Shown here: one piece after another, positions 33,813 to 45,135 of the stretch | Layout of the letters: the number at the start of each line of letters is the position of its first letter | Numbering within the stretch: position 1 is the stretch's first letter | Assembly (NCBI GenBank): GCA_965214485.1 | Contig: CBDCBW010000009.1 | Span: forward strand, 62,001-126,000 | Source of the DNA: JANQRZ01 sp965214485 | Lineage (GTDB): Bacteria > Bacteroidota > Rhodothermia > Rhodothermales > JANQRZ01 | Direction of reading: 5' to 3' | DNA: 64,000 nt | The notes under the pieces: model-generated | What the model saw: the letters and a program-made list of their open reading frames with translations, nothing else | Told to the model about the DNA's origin: nothing | Databases searched by the model: none | Made by a program: the position numbers and the translations under genes

Positions 33813-34106
33813 ATGGCCTATTCCAACACGCCGCAGCCGCTCGGGGCCGTGCTCCGCGAGCTGATCGACAAGGCGGGCTACCGCGAGCGGATCGACGCGG
33901 TGCGGGCCGTCGAGGCGTGGGCGGCGCTCGCCGGGCCGCAGATCAACGGGGTGACCGAGCGAGCGTGGGTGAAGGACGGCGTCCTGTTCATCAAGGTCCG
34001 CTCGGCACCGTGGCGGCACCAGCTCCACCTCCAGCGCCGCCCGTGGCAGGACCGCCTCAACGCCGAGCTCGGCACCACCGTCATCCGCGAGATCGTGTTC
34101 CGCTGA
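33813..34106 (+). CDS. DciA-like (DUF721) replicative helicase loader/operator
   Basis: 97 aa, a DUF721-only protein. PLGAVLRELIDKAGYRERI, AVEAWAALAGPQINGVTERA and GVLFIKVRSAPWRHQLHLQR match the DciA domain, which interacts with the replicative helicase DnaB in bacteria lacking DnaC/DnaI. Length is typical for the short Bacteroidota form. It is a lone plus-strand gene between two minus-strand genes, and its stop lies 11 bp from the end of the convergent kinase gene. Confidence 0.85.
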   Translation: MAYSNTPQPLGAVLRELIDKAGYRERIDAVRAVEAWAALAGPQINGVTERAWVKDGVLFIKVRSAPWRHQLHLQRRPWQDRLNAELGTTVIREIVFR

Positions 34107-34117
34107 CCGGGCCGGGT

Positions 34118-36958
<2,841 letters not shown>

Positions 36959-36982
36959 GGTACCGGGGGGGAGGCCGCCGGC

Positions 36983-37555
36983 TCAGGCGACGTTCTCCTC
37001 GCTGATCATCTGGTAGAGGAAGGCGCGGGCCTTGCGCCAGTCGCGCTTGACGGTCCGCTCCGAGCGGCCGAGCACCTGGGCCGTCTCCTCGATGGAGAGC
37101 CCCCCGAAGAAGCGCAGCTCGACGGTGCGGGCGAGGCGCTCGTCGGCGGCGGCGAGGTGGACGAGCGCCTCGTCGAGGGCGAGGATCTCCTCGGCCTTGT
37201 CCTCGACCGCGACGCGCTCCTCGTCGAGGAGCGTCGGCTGGGCGTTGCCGCCGCGCTTGAGCGCCCGGCGGTGGCGGGCGTAGTCCACGATGATGTGCCG
37301 CATCGCGGTGGCGGCCACGGCGAAGAAGTGCTGCCGGTCCTGCCACTGCCCCTCGGACTGGCCGACGAGCTTGATGTAGGCCTCGTGGACGAGCGCGGTC
37401 GAGTTGAGCGTCTGCCCGGGGCGGCGGTGGGCGAGCTGGCGGTGGGCGAGCGCGTGCAGCTCCTGGTAGACGAGCGGGAACAGGTCGTCGATCGCGCCGC
37501 GGTCTCCGTTGCGCAGCGTCTCGAGAATCCGGGTGATTTCGCCCTGGGCGTCCAT
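36983..37555 (-). CDS. ECF-type RNA polymerase sigma factor (kinase-coupled group)
   Basis: 190 aa from ATG 37555; in-frame codons up to 37618 could extend it. Region 2: LFPLVYQELHALAHRQLAH, then STALVHEAYIKL, and QHFFAVAATAMRHIIVDYAR. Region 4: VELRFFGGLSIEETAQVLG then RSERTVKRDWRKARAFLYQ. This matches the TIGR02999-type ECF family usually found next to Ser/Thr kinases, without an anti-sigma factor. The kinase gene follows by 24 bp on the same strand. The upstream gap (37556-37861) carries an imperfect 20-bp direct repeat that could be part of its control region. Confidence 0.92.
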   Translation of the reverse strand: MDAQGEITRILETLRNGDRGAIDDLFPLVYQELHALAHRQLAHRRPGQTLNSTALVHEAYIKLVGQSEGQWQDRQHFFAVAATAMRHIIVDYARHRRALKRGGNAQPTLLDEERVAVEDKAEEILALDEALVHLAAADERLARTVELRFFGGLSIEETAQVLGRSERTVKRDWRKARAFLYQMISEENVA

Positions 37556-37711
37556 GCCGTCTCGCGGTTCAGTCTCTGCCTTCACTGGGGGGCCTTCGCT
37601 GAGGCGTGCGTGCCTCAAGGTACAGCCAACGAGACCTGCACGTTACGGCACGCCGGGGCGGAACACAAGAGCAGGAAGCATTAAGGCTTCGCGTCGTCAC
37701 CCTGCGGCGTC

Positions 37712-37751
37712 TTTATCCGGCGAGGCTCTTGTTTATCCGACGAGTCTCCTG
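37712..37751 (-). repeat. two imperfect 20-bp direct repeats upstream of the sigma-kinase operon
   Basis: TTTATCCGGCGAGGCTCTTG (37712-37731) and TTTATCCGACGAGTCTCCTG (37732-37751), three differences, directly adjacent. They lie 157-196 bp upstream of the sigma factor start. Possibly an operator or just a tandem duplication. Nothing else is seen in 37556-37861. Confidence 0.6.
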
Positions 37752-37861
37752 CCCGGACGGAGCCTCGCCCGCCTCGCCAGGAGCGTGCGGTGGCAGACAG
37801 GCGCGCCGTGCGGGGGACGACCGCGTGGAAAAGGAAGTGCGCGGTCGCGCCGCGGCCGGTG

Positions 37862-38470
37862 CTATTCGTCCAGCCGTTGCAGGTCCAGGTAAGCGCCCTC
37901 GGTTCGGAGCGTGAGCGTGAGCGCCTCGTCCGTCCGGTTGTGCCAGAACCATCCGTGCCGGCCGTCGAAGGCCGCCGTGAGGGCACCCTCGTCGGACCAC
38001 GCGCCCGCCCCCTGCTCATAGCTGTGGTACGACCCGCGCGGCGCGTCCGCCCGGTCGCCGTGCAGGTCGTAGCCGACGACGCCGCGGTCGGTCGCCCACG
38101 AGTAGCTCACGCGCGCGCCCTCGCGCATCGCGAGCTTGACCTCCGTGCTCTCGCCCGGGCCGAGCGTGAGGCGGGTGACGTGCGCGGCCGGGTCGCTCGT
38201 CCCGCCGGCGAGCGCCTCGGTCGCGGCGGCCACGGAGGCGGCCTCGGCCGCTTCGGCAGCGGCGGCTTCGCGCACGAGTGCGGTCTTGATCTCGCCCATC
38301 CGGGTCAGCCCGAGCACGCGGCCGACGCCGGTCGGGTCGATGCCGTACTCGGCCGGGAGCACGACCGTGACGAGCAGGAGCGCGGCCACGGCTAGGGCGG
38401 CGGCCGTCGAGCGGAGGAGCGCGCGCGCGGAGGGGAGCTCGTCGGAGGGCGGGGGCGTCGCGTTGTGCAT
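37862..38470 (-). CDS. single-pass membrane anchor protein linked to HupE
   Basis: 202 aa. One membrane helix (LAVAALLLVTVVLPAEYG, about 27-45) followed by IDPTGVGRVLGLTRMGEIK, an Ala/Glu-rich helix (about 65-85), and a beta-rich exported C-terminal domain (TLGPGESTEVKLAMREGARV, then SYSWATDRGVVGYDLHGD, GWFWHNRT). Proteins of this design, annotated as transmembrane anchor proteins, occur next to HupE/UreJ-like permeases. Function is unknown; a role as accessory subunit of the permease is likely. It starts 4 bp after the stop of the HupE gene, so the two are translationally close. Last gene of the minus-strand metal-related run. Confidence 0.7.
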   Translation of the reverse strand: MHNATPPPSDELPSARALLRSTAAALAVAALLLVTVVLPAEYGIDPTGVGRVLGLTRMGEIKTALVREAAAAEAAEAASVAAATEALAGGTSDPAAHVTRLTLGPGESTEVKLAMREGARVSYSWATDRGVVGYDLHGDRADAPRGSYHSYEQGAGAWSDEGALTAAFDGRHGWFWHNRTDEALTLTLRTEGAYLDLQRLDE

Positions 38471-38474
38471 GGCG

Positions 38475-39206
38475 TTATCCGGGGAGGGCGAAGAAGCCGG
38501 CGAGTTGATAGCCCATCAGCACGAAGCCGGCCGTCATGATCGCGACGTTCGCGGCGTAGGCGTGGCGCGCGAAGCTGCCCGTGCGCCGCCACGCACCGAT
38601 GGCGACGAGCATCCCGCCGAGCGCGAGCACCTGCCCCACCTCGACCCCGACGTTGAAGGCGAGCAGGTTCGGGACGAGGCCGGCCGGGTCGATCTCGAAG
38701 TCGAGGATCTTCGTCGCCAGCCCGAAGCCGTGGACCAGCCCGAAGCCGAGCACGGCCGCCCGCGTGCTCGGCTGCACCCCGAGCCACCGCCGGAACGCGC
38801 CGAGGTTGTCGAGCGCCTTGTACACGACCGAGAGGCCGATCACGGCGTCGATCAGGTAGGCGCTCACGCTCACCCCCGTCAGCACGCCCGCGATCATCGT
38901 CGCCGAGTGGCCGACGGCGAAGAGCGTGACGTAGAGGCCGACGTCGCGGAGCCGGTAAAGGAAGAAGATGACGCCGAGCAGGAAGAGGAGGTGGTCGATC
39001 CCGGTCACCATGTGCTTCGCGCCGAGGTAGGCGAAGGGGACGAGGCGGACGCCGGAGGTCGCCTGCACGTAGCCCGCGTCGCCCTCGGCCACGCCGTGCG
39101 CGAAGGCATCGGTCGGCGCGAGGGCGAACACGAGGGCGACGGCGGCGAGCAGCCACCCTGCGCTCCGGCTCCACTTCGCGCTGCGAAACGTGGTTCGTGC
39201 GGTCAT
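38475..39206 (-). CDS. HupE/UreJ-family membrane protein
   Basis: 243 aa, N-terminal signal or helix, then about six membrane helices. Family motifs: HMVTGIDHLLFLLGVIFF, GHSATMIAGVLTGV, and the His-containing helix GFGLVHGFGLATKILD. HupE and UreJ proteins are thought to be nickel or cobalt permeases, and some relatives handle other transition metals. It follows a His-rich lipoprotein (gap 18 bp) and precedes the anchor protein (4 bp), forming an operon with them. Metal identity cannot be read from sequence. Confidence 0.85.
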   Translation of the reverse strand: MTARTTFRSAKWSRSAGWLLAAVALVFALAPTDAFAHGVAEGDAGYVQATSGVRLVPFAYLGAKHMVTGIDHLLFLLGVIFFLYRLRDVGLYVTLFAVGHSATMIAGVLTGVSVSAYLIDAVIGLSVVYKALDNLGAFRRWLGVQPSTRAAVLGFGLVHGFGLATKILDFEIDPAGLVPNLLAFNVGVEVGQVLALGGMLVAIGAWRRTGSFARHAYAANVAIMTAGFVLMGYQLAGFFALPG

Positions 39207-39224
39207 CGGGATTCCCGCCTCGGG

Positions 39225-39860
39225 TCAGTCGCAGGACTCGGTGACGCCGGCCTCGCAGAAGACGGGCCACCACGGGTCGAAGGCCGCCGAGTCCACGGGC
39301 GCGTCGCTCATCGCCAGAAGCTCGTCGGCGTCGGTGCCGTAGCGGAGGTGCATGTGGGCGGGGTCGCCGTGGGGCGAGCGCGAGATCACGGCGGCGTAGT
39401 CCTCGCACGCGCCGTCATACGCCTCAGTCCGCTCGAAGACGTCCCAGATCGAGGTCTTCGACTCGGCGGGGAAGTAGTGCGGGTCCGGGCGGCTCCCGAC
39501 GAATTGATAGCCGCAGTCGGCGACGAGTTGGTCGGGGTCGTCGTGTGCGTAGAACGCCATCCGCGTCCCGCTCCCGGCCTCGCTAGAGGTGGCGAGGCGG
39601 ATGCGGCTCGGGTTGCGCGGATCGTCGCGCGTGGCCGCGAGCTCGGGGTCCATTTCGAAGTCGCCGTCCATCTTCAGGTAGGTGAAGGCGGGGCCGTCGG
39701 CGTGGGTATGGCCGGGGCCGCCGTGGTCGGCCGCCGCAGCGCCGGTGTCGTGGGTGTGGGTGTCGGGTCCGTGCGCGTGGTCGTCGGCGGCGCTCTGGCA
39801 GCCCGCGCCGACGAGGCCGAGGGTGAGCAGAAGGGCGAAGATCGGGGGTCGGAGGTTCAT
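39225..39860 (-). CDS. His-rich lipoprotein, probable metal-binding
   Basis: 211 aa from ATG 39860. Lipobox LVGAGC (Cys about 20) then a His/Asp cluster: DDHAHGPDTHTHDTGAAAAD, then HGGPGHTHADG. The remaining part (about 60-211) is a globular domain with several Cys and Trp residues that I do not recognise: FTYLKMDGDFEMDPELAAT, GTRMAFYAHDDP, HYFPAESKTSIWDVFERTE, DPWWPVFCEAGVTESCD. The His cluster suggests capture of Zn, Ni, Co or Cu at the membrane surface ahead of the HupE permease, in one operon with it. An upstream in-frame extension to 40043 runs through a repeat and is rejected. Confidence 0.75.
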   Translation of the reverse strand: MNLRPPIFALLLTLGLVGAGCQSAADDHAHGPDTHTHDTGAAAADHGGPGHTHADGPAFTYLKMDGDFEMDPELAATRDDPRNPSRIRLATSSEAGSGTRMAFYAHDDPDQLVADCGYQFVGSRPDPHYFPAESKTSIWDVFERTEAYDGACEDYAAVISRSPHGDPAHMHLRYGTDADELLAMSDAPVDSAAFDPWWPVFCEAGVTESCD

Positions 39861-39924
39861 GGTGATAGAGGTTTTAAGAAAGTAGGACTCGGTTTGACGC
39901 GCCGGGCTTTCGCGCGCCGCGTAG

Positions 39925-40028
39925 CCCCCCGTCCGACTGCCCATCACTTCGCTCAAGGGCGGTCGGACTGTCCCCCTTTCGAAGGGGGGCAGCCCCGCGT
40001 AGCTGCGCAGCGCGAACGGGGCGGGGGG
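39925..40028. repeat. cloverleaf-like dispersed repeat, copy 3
   Basis: Outer stem CCCCCCG (39925-39931) with CGGGGGG (40022-40028). Arm 1: GTCCGAC (39931-39937) with GTCGGAC (39962-39968). Arm 2: TGTCCCCCTT (39969-39978) with AAGGGGGGCA (39982-39991). Arm 3: GCCCCG (39992-39997) with CGGGGC (40017-40022). Arm sequences differ from copies 1 and 2 but pair equally well, so pairing is conserved. It lies between the His-rich lipoprotein and the TonB receptor. Confidence 0.8.
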
Positions 40029-40042
40029 TTCTATGCAAGGCA

Positions 40043-42313
40043 TCAGAGGCCGACGGAGACGCCGGCGGTGAGGCGGCGCGGCGGGGCCGGGGCGTAGTTG
40101 AGCGTGCCGAACCCGGCGAAGACGGCCTCGGCGTAGCGCGCGTCGAGCGCGTTCTCGACCTCGACGAAGACGCGCCCGCGCTGCGCGAGCCGCCCCCCGA
40201 GGTCGTAGAACAGCGTGAGGTCGGCCACGGTGTAGCCGTCGTACTGCACCGAGTTGTCGGCTTCGAGCTGGTACGGCCCGATGTGGTGGACGTGGACGCG
40301 CCCGCCGAGCCCCATCGGCGAGGCGTAGCCGAGCGAGGCGGTGAGCGTCCGCGCCGGGACGCCCGTCAGCGCGCGGCCCGCGAGCGCCGCGTCGGGGTTG
40401 TCGAGGATCTCGGTCTCGAGCAGCCCGAGCGCGAGGCGCGCGTCGAGGCCGGGCAGCGGGGTCGCCGACGCCTCAGCCTCGATGCCGCGCCGCCGCGTCT
40501 GCCCCGCGTTGCGGAACGTGCCCGACCCCGGCGGGTCCTCGACGATTTCCCGCGACGTGTCGAGCACGTAGCCCACGAGGTCGAGCCGGGCGAGGCCGGC
40601 GTCGTAGCTCGCGCCAAGCTCGTACTGCCAGATCTCGGCGGGGTCCACGTCGAGCGTCGCGTCGTACTTGTCGGCCCCGTTCGGGAGGATGTAGCCGTTC
40701 GTCGCACTCGCCCGCAGGTCGAGGCCCGGCGCGACCGTCGAGCGGAGGCCGAGCTTGGGGCTGAGGTGGCGGTAGTCGTTGAGGTCGCTCTGCACCGGCT
40801 CCTGGCCGGGGTCGTTGCTCTCGAAGCTGCCGAAGAACGCGTCGAAGCGGAGCCCGAGCGTCGGGCGGAAGTACGGGCTCGGCGAGAGCTCGGCTTGCAC
40901 GAAGGCGGCGGCGTTCTGCACCGTGAAGTCGCGGTCCTGGGTTTGGTCGATGCGGACGCGGTTCGAGGTCGCCCACCGCCGCCGCTCGGTGCGCTCGGAG
41001 TAGACCTCGGCCCCGACGACGTAGGTGGCCTCGACCGACGCGACCGCGCTCCGGCCGTTGAGGCTCGTGCCCGCGCCGTAGACCGTGCGCTGGTTGAAGC
41101 GCTCGCTCTGGCCGCCGGCCTCGTAGCCGAACTTGGCGAAGCGCGTGAAGTCCTGCTGCACGGCGTAGCCGTAGGTAACGAGCCGGAGGTGGTCGCTGAA
41201 GCTGTGGTTCACGCCGAGCCGCTCGGCGTAGAACGTCTTGGCCCCGCCGTCGTCCTCGGCGTTCGGCCCCTGGAGGGCGCGGCGGTCGTCGCTGAGGAAC
41301 TGCTCCTGGGGGATGTAGCCCGGCCCGTTCCACTCGCCGCTGTGGGCGCGGAGGGCGAGGTTCACGTCGGTCCGGTCGGAGAGCGCGACGCCGAAGCGGC
41401 CGGCGAGGGTGCCTTTGAGGTAGCGCGAGTTGGCGGCGTAGCCGTCCGTCGTGAAGAACTGGAAGGCGAGGTTGCTCTGGAGCGGGCGGAGGCCGCCGCC
41501 GAGGTCGAGCCGCTCGCCGAAGGCGAGCTGGGCGTCGAGCGTCTCGTAGGCCCCGCCGCTGACGCTGAGGTCGCGGTACGCGCCGCCCTTGCGCGTGTCG
41601 AGCGCGACGGTGCCGCCGCGCGCGAAGTTGCCGTAGAGCGCCGACGACGGGCCTTTGTAGACGGCGATGCGCTGGAGCTCGAGCGGGACGAGCACGTTGA
41701 GGTCGGCGTAGCCGTCGGCGTGCCCGTCGGCCTCGTTGAGCGGGATGCCGTCGACCTGCACGGCGACGTCGCCGCCGTGGCCGCCCTCGCCGAAGCCGCG
41801 GATCGAGAACACGTCGGCCACGCCGCCCTGCCGGTACGCGCCGAGGTCCACGCCGGGCACCTCCTCGACGAGCCGGAGCGGGTTGTCTACGGCCGCCGCG
41901 CGGATGGTTTCGAGCCCGACGACGTGCGCCGTGGCGGCGGCGTTGCGGGGCCGGAACGCCTCGCCCTTGACGGTGATCTCGTCGAGCGCGACGCCGCCCT
42001 CTTCGAGCCGGAAATCGACAACCTCGACCGCGCCGGCGGTGACGACGACCGTGCGCGCCACCCGCTCGTACCCGAGCAGGCTGGCCTCGACCCGGACGGT
42101 CCCGGGCGTGACGGTCCCGATGCGGTAGCGCCCGTCGGCGTCGGTGCTCGCGCCGGAGGCGGTCCCGACGAGCACGACGTTGGCACCGACGAGGGCCTCG
42201 CCGCTCGCCGCGTCGCGGACGGTGCCTTCGATGGTTCCGGTGGATTGGGCGTGGGCCGGGGGCGCGGTGCCCGTGAGCAGGGCGCACAAAATGAGTAGTA
42301 CGGTGGTCTTCAT
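40043..42313 (-). CDS. TonB-dependent outer-membrane receptor
   Basis: 756 aa from ATG 42313 (ATG 42328 is possible). Signal peptide ending in AHA. Carboxypeptidase-regulatory-like beta domain (about 25-105): GTIEGTVRDAASGEALVGAN, GRYRIGTVTPGTVRVEASLL. Plug domain: LRLVEEVPGVDLGAYRQGG, VFSIRGFGEGGHGGDVAVQV, SSALYGNFARGGTVALD. A 22-strand-type barrel follows, ending in GVSVGL. Imports a metal chelate or other scarce solute using TonB energy. It lies upstream of the His-rich lipoprotein and HupE genes on the same strand, so a metal or metallophore substrate is the best guess. No TonB-ExbBD genes are in the window. Confidence 0.9.
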   Translation of the reverse strand: MKTTVLLILCALLTGTAPPAHAQSTGTIEGTVRDAASGEALVGANVVLVGTASGASTDADGRYRIGTVTPGTVRVEASLLGYERVARTVVVTAGAVEVVDFRLEEGGVALDEITVKGEAFRPRNAAATAHVVGLETIRAAAVDNPLRLVEEVPGVDLGAYRQGGVADVFSIRGFGEGGHGGDVAVQVDGIPLNEADGHADGYADLNVLVPLELQRIAVYKGPSSALYGNFARGGTVALDTRKGGAYRDLSVSGGAYETLDAQLAFGERLDLGGGLRPLQSNLAFQFFTTDGYAANSRYLKGTLAGRFGVALSDRTDVNLALRAHSGEWNGPGYIPQEQFLSDDRRALQGPNAEDDGGAKTFYAERLGVNHSFSDHLRLVTYGYAVQQDFTRFAKFGYEAGGQSERFNQRTVYGAGTSLNGRSAVASVEATYVVGAEVYSERTERRRWATSNRVRIDQTQDRDFTVQNAAAFVQAELSPSPYFRPTLGLRFDAFFGSFESNDPGQEPVQSDLNDYRHLSPKLGLRSTVAPGLDLRASATNGYILPNGADKYDATLDVDPAEIWQYELGASYDAGLARLDLVGYVLDTSREIVEDPPGSGTFRNAGQTRRRGIEAEASATPLPGLDARLALGLLETEILDNPDAALAGRALTGVPARTLTASLGYASPMGLGGRVHVHHIGPYQLEADNSVQYDGYTVADLTLFYDLGGRLAQRGRVFVEVENALDARYAEAVFAGFGTLNYAPAPPRRLTAGVSVGL

Positions 42314-42414
42314 GATCGTTTCTCGCATGGTAAGATGGCGGATGGGGCGGACCGTCCGTGGCGGAGGCGGCGCGTGAGGACGCACCGGTCCCGCGTTCAC
42401 GGATCGGCCCTGCG

Positions 42415-42438
42415 GCACGGTGCAGTCCGGCACCGTGC
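42415..42438. promoter_or_regulatory. 9-bp inverted repeat upstream of the TonB receptor
   Basis: GCACGGTGC (42415-42423), six bases, then GCACCGTGC (42430-42438): perfect arms, 102 bp before the receptor start. It could be an operator for a metal-responsive repressor or the terminator of the gene at 42566. The rest of 42314-42565 shows no gene. Confidence 0.45.
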
Positions 42439-42565
42439 GACCACGGTCGCGGCGCGCACGGATAGCGTTCCGCGTGCGACCCAGACCGGGCTGATGGCAG
42501 ACACCCCGCGCCCGAGCGAGCGGCATCGGTCGATGCCCGGCGGTCGGGTGTGCGGCGGGGCGGTG

Positions 42566-43240
42566 TCAGCTCAGCGTGCGAGGAGGCGGCACCTCGACAG
42601 GAGGGGCCGTGGCGAAGAGCGCCGCCGCCGGAGAAGCCGCGTCCCCGTCTCGGACCGGCGGCGGCGGGAGAGCAGCGCCTGCGAAGAGGCAGTGCTTGTC
42701 GAGCGCGAGGGTCGGCAGGGCGGGTGCGCCCTGCTCGTGGTCCTCTTTGCTCCCGTGGACGTGGACCTGCCCGTCGTGCTCGTGCGGGGTGCGAGGCCGA
42801 GCGCCGGCCCGCCGAGCGTCGTGTGGCGGTTTGGTACGAGCGGCAGCGGCTTCCGGCTCGTCCTCCGCGTGGCCCTCGTCTTTCGCGTGGTGATGGGGAT
42901 CGCCCCCGTGCACGTGCCGATGCGCCGAGGCACTAGGCTGCTTCGCTGCGGCAGGTGCGCCACCGGCAAGTGCGGCAACGGCAGGAGCCGGGGTCGGCCC
43001 TGCCGGAGGAAGATCAGCGACCGCGGCCGGAGGTGCTACGATGACCGTGACCGGAGGTGCTTCGATCCTGGGCCCCTCGCCGTGGTGCTCGCTCAGCAGG
43101 TGAACCAGCAGGTGCCACCCCTGCCCGGCGGACGAGCCCCCCAGCACGAGCGCGTATCCCACCAGCACGAGCACGGCCAGCGCCCGCCGGACGGGCGAGG
43201 GCTGCGCGCAGCGGCTGTACGTGCGTCGTCGCGTTCTCAT
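42566..43240 (-). CDS. His-rich single-pass membrane protein
   Basis: 224 aa from ATG 43240. N-terminal helix (ALAVLVLVGYALVLGGSSAG, about 15-35), HLLVHLLSEHHGEG, a Pro/Ala-rich stretch, then His clusters HRHVHGGDPHHHAKDEGHAE and HEHDGQVHVHGSKEDHEQG. The C-terminus has a single CLFAG Cys. Low complexity and fast evolving, so no family can be named. It resembles the His-rich orphan proteins next to metal transporters in Bacteroidota. Placed upstream of the TonB receptor, it may buffer or sense the transported metal. Confidence 0.6.
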   Translation of the reverse strand: MRTRRRTYSRCAQPSPVRRALAVLVLVGYALVLGGSSAGQGWHLLVHLLSEHHGEGPRIEAPPVTVIVAPPAAVADLPPAGPTPAPAVAALAGGAPAAAKQPSASAHRHVHGGDPHHHAKDEGHAEDEPEAAAARTKPPHDARRAGARPRTPHEHDGQVHVHGSKEDHEQGAPALPTLALDKHCLFAGAALPPPPVRDGDAASPAAALFATAPPVEVPPPRTLS

Positions 43241-43269
43241 CGTCCGCACCGGGCCGGTGCTCAGCAGGC

Positions 43270-43635
43270 TCACGCGGTGGCGGGCGACCGGTAGTCGGTC
43301 GACCGGTAGTCGGTGAGCGCCCACACGATCAGGATGAGCACGCCCATGCCGAGATAGAAGCCCGTCGCCGCGCCCTCGAACAGGAGGAGGGCGACGACGG
43401 CCAGCACGCCCCCGACGACGAGCTCAACCGTCCCGTGCAGCGCAAACGGCACCACCGCCGTGAGGCCGAGCGGGAACGCCGTGAGCACCGTCATCAGCAG
43501 ATGGACGCCCGCCAGCAGGTACGACAGCATCGCCGCCAAGCCCGTCAGCCCGAAGAGGGCCGGGGCGAGGAGGAAGACGGTGACCACGACGTAATCGAGC
43601 ACACCGTGGAGGCGGGGGGGGATGGGCTTCGTCAT
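43270..43635 (-). CDS. small integral membrane protein (121 aa)
   Basis: Four membrane helices are visible: YVVVTVFLLAPALFGL, LSYLLAGVHLLMTVLTAF, TVELVVGGVLAVVALLLF, FYLGMGVLILIVWALTD. The layout recalls SPW-repeat or similar small four-helix proteins; no function is known. The C-terminus is TDYRSTDYRS, produced by a 15-bp tandem duplication. It is between the TPR protein and the His-rich protein on the same strand (gaps 36 and 29 bp), so it is part of the co-directional run. Confidence 0.65.
   Translation of the reverse strand: MTKPIPPRLHGVLDYVVVTVFLLAPALFGLTGLAAMLSYLLAGVHLLMTVLTAFPLGLTAVVPFALHGTVELVVGGVLAVVALLLFEGAATGFYLGMGVLILIVWALTDYRSTDYRSPATA
43286..43315 (-). repeat. 15-bp tandem duplication inside the 43270 gene
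   Basis: GACCGGTAGTCGGTC (43286-43300) and its copy at 43301-43315 (one difference) encode the doubled TDYRS at the C-terminus. Confidence 0.85.
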
Positions 43636-43671
43636 GGCGGAAAGGTGTGGGGAAGAAAGGCGGGCGGTTTG

Positions 43672-45006
43672 TTAGATCGACGCCGAGCCTTCGAGCGAGG
43701 CGAGCTTGGCCCGCGCCTCGTCCGCCGCCGTCGGGCTTTCGATGCCCAGGTGGCTGCCGAGGGCGAGGCGGAGGTGGCGGGCGGCCTCGGCGGCGTTGCC
43801 CGCACCGTCGTAGATCAGCCCCGCGCGGAAGTGCACCATCGCGTCGCCGGTGCCGAGGCGCATCGCGCGCTCGACGTAGGGGACCGCCTCGGCGGAGCGG
43901 CCGTTGTGGTGGAGCGCCCAGGCGTAGGTCTCGTTGGCGTGTAGGTGCCCGGGCCTGCGCTCGACCTGCCGCCGCGCCATCTCGAGCGCGCGCTCGACCT
44001 CGATCCCGTGGTCGAGCATCAGGTCGGCCTCTTCCATCTCGACGATCTCGCCCATCGCGCGGGCGTCGGCCAGCCCCTCGCGCACTTTCTCGATGGCGGC
44101 GGCGGCGCGGCGCTCGTCGCCCTTCACCGCGTAGGCCTCGGCGAGGAGTTCCTGCGCCAGGTCGAGCGGGGCCATGCCGTAGGCCGTCTCGAGCCGGCGG
44201 ATCGCCTCGTCGGTCTCGCCCTTGACGAGGGCGACGTGGCCCAGCCCGGCGACGGCGCGGGCGTAGTCGGGCCGCTCCTCGAGGAGGCCGTTGAAGAGGT
44301 ACGCGGCGGTGTCGGGCTTGGCGTCGGCGAGGTAGAGGTTCGCGAGCTGGTAAACGGCCCACGCGCGGTCGGCCTGCCCGTAGGCCCCCGCGTCGACGGC
44401 GAGGCGCATCGCCTCGATCGCGCCCTCGGTGTCGCCGTGCAGCTCGCGGAGGTATGACGCGCGGGCGTAGGCCGAGAGGCTCGGCTTGATCGCGTTCATC
44501 GTGTCGGCGGCGGCGACGGCGGCGTCGTACTCGCCGAGCTCGACGAGCGCGTCGGTCAGCAGGCCGTAGGGGAAGGCGTGCTCGGGGTAGCGCTCGACGA
44601 GGCGCTCGGCGAGGGCGCGGGCGTCCTCGAAGCGGTGGAGCGTGTTGAGCAGCGACGCCTGCATCAGGAGGGCGTGGTAGTGGTCGGGCTCCCGGCGCAG
44701 GGCCTCGGCGAGGGCCTCCTCGGCCTGGGGGACGTACTCGGTCTCGCGGCCCGTCGCGCGGGCCTGCTGGAGCAGCACCTGCGCCAGCGCCACCCGGCTC
44801 TCGACGTCGTCCGGGTCGCGGCGGAGCCGCTCGCGGTAGTACTCGATCGACGCCTCGGCGTTGATGAACTCGGAGGCGGGGAGCACCTGCTGCGGCCCCT
44901 CGGGCAGCGGGGCGCGGTTCTGCTGGGCCTTCCAGAGGGCGACCCCGGCGAACCCGGCGGCGGCCACGAGGGCGAGGACGAGGGCGAGGCGGAGGGGAGA
45001 CTGCAT
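43672..45006 (-). CDS. TPR-repeat protein with N-terminal membrane anchor
   Basis: 444 aa. An N-terminal helix (LALVLALVAAAGFAGVALW, about 6-25) anchors or exports it. From about residue 50 to 430 it is a chain of about ten tetratricopeptide-like repeats (for example ASIEYYRERLRRDPDDVESR, AEEALAEALRREPDHYHALL, AIEAMRLAVDAGAYGQADRA). It should act as a periplasmic scaffold. It is located between DUF4331 genes and the small membrane protein on the same strand, so it probably acts with these secreted proteins. Which partners it binds cannot be told. Confidence 0.85.
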   Translation of the reverse strand: MQSPLRLALVLALVAAAGFAGVALWKAQQNRAPLPEGPQQVLPASEFINAEASIEYYRERLRRDPDDVESRVALAQVLLQQARATGRETEYVPQAEEALAEALRREPDHYHALLMQASLLNTLHRFEDARALAERLVERYPEHAFPYGLLTDALVELGEYDAAVAAADTMNAIKPSLSAYARASYLRELHGDTEGAIEAMRLAVDAGAYGQADRAWAVYQLANLYLADAKPDTAAYLFNGLLEERPDYARAVAGLGHVALVKGETDEAIRRLETAYGMAPLDLAQELLAEAYAVKGDERRAAAAIEKVREGLADARAMGEIVEMEEADLMLDHGIEVERALEMARRQVERRPGHLHANETYAWALHHNGRSAEAVPYVERAMRLGTGDAMVHFRAGLIYDGAGNAAEAARHLRLALGSHLGIESPTAADEARAKLASLEGSASI

Positions 45007-45053
45007 GGCGGCGTAGCTGAAAAGAGAATGGGGAGTCGATTAAGGTAAACGAA

Positions 45054-45091
45054 CCGCCGGTCGCAGGCCCGGGTGGGACGGCAACCGGCGG
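45054..45091 (-). terminator. hairpin downstream of DUF4331 gene 1
   Basis: CCGCCGGT (45054-45061) with ACCGGCGG (45084-45091), 45 bp past the stop of the gene at 45136. A related hairpin with the same ACCGGCGGCTCGTCAGCC flank lies downstream of the second DUF4331 gene, so the pair was duplicated with its terminator. Confidence 0.55.
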
Positions 45092-45135
45092 CTCGTCAGC
45101 CCCCGCGTAGAGCGAGAAGAGCGGTCAGGGACATG

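Noticed and set aside
39861..40043. N-terminal extension of the His-rich lipoprotein to 40043
   Set aside because: It runs through cloverleaf copy 3 and would bury the lipoprotein signal peptide.
42415..42438. Cobalamin or Ni/Co riboswitch ahead of the TonB receptor
   Set aside because: Only a simple stem with GCACGGTGC arms is visible; none of the conserved riboswitch boxes can be found on either strand.
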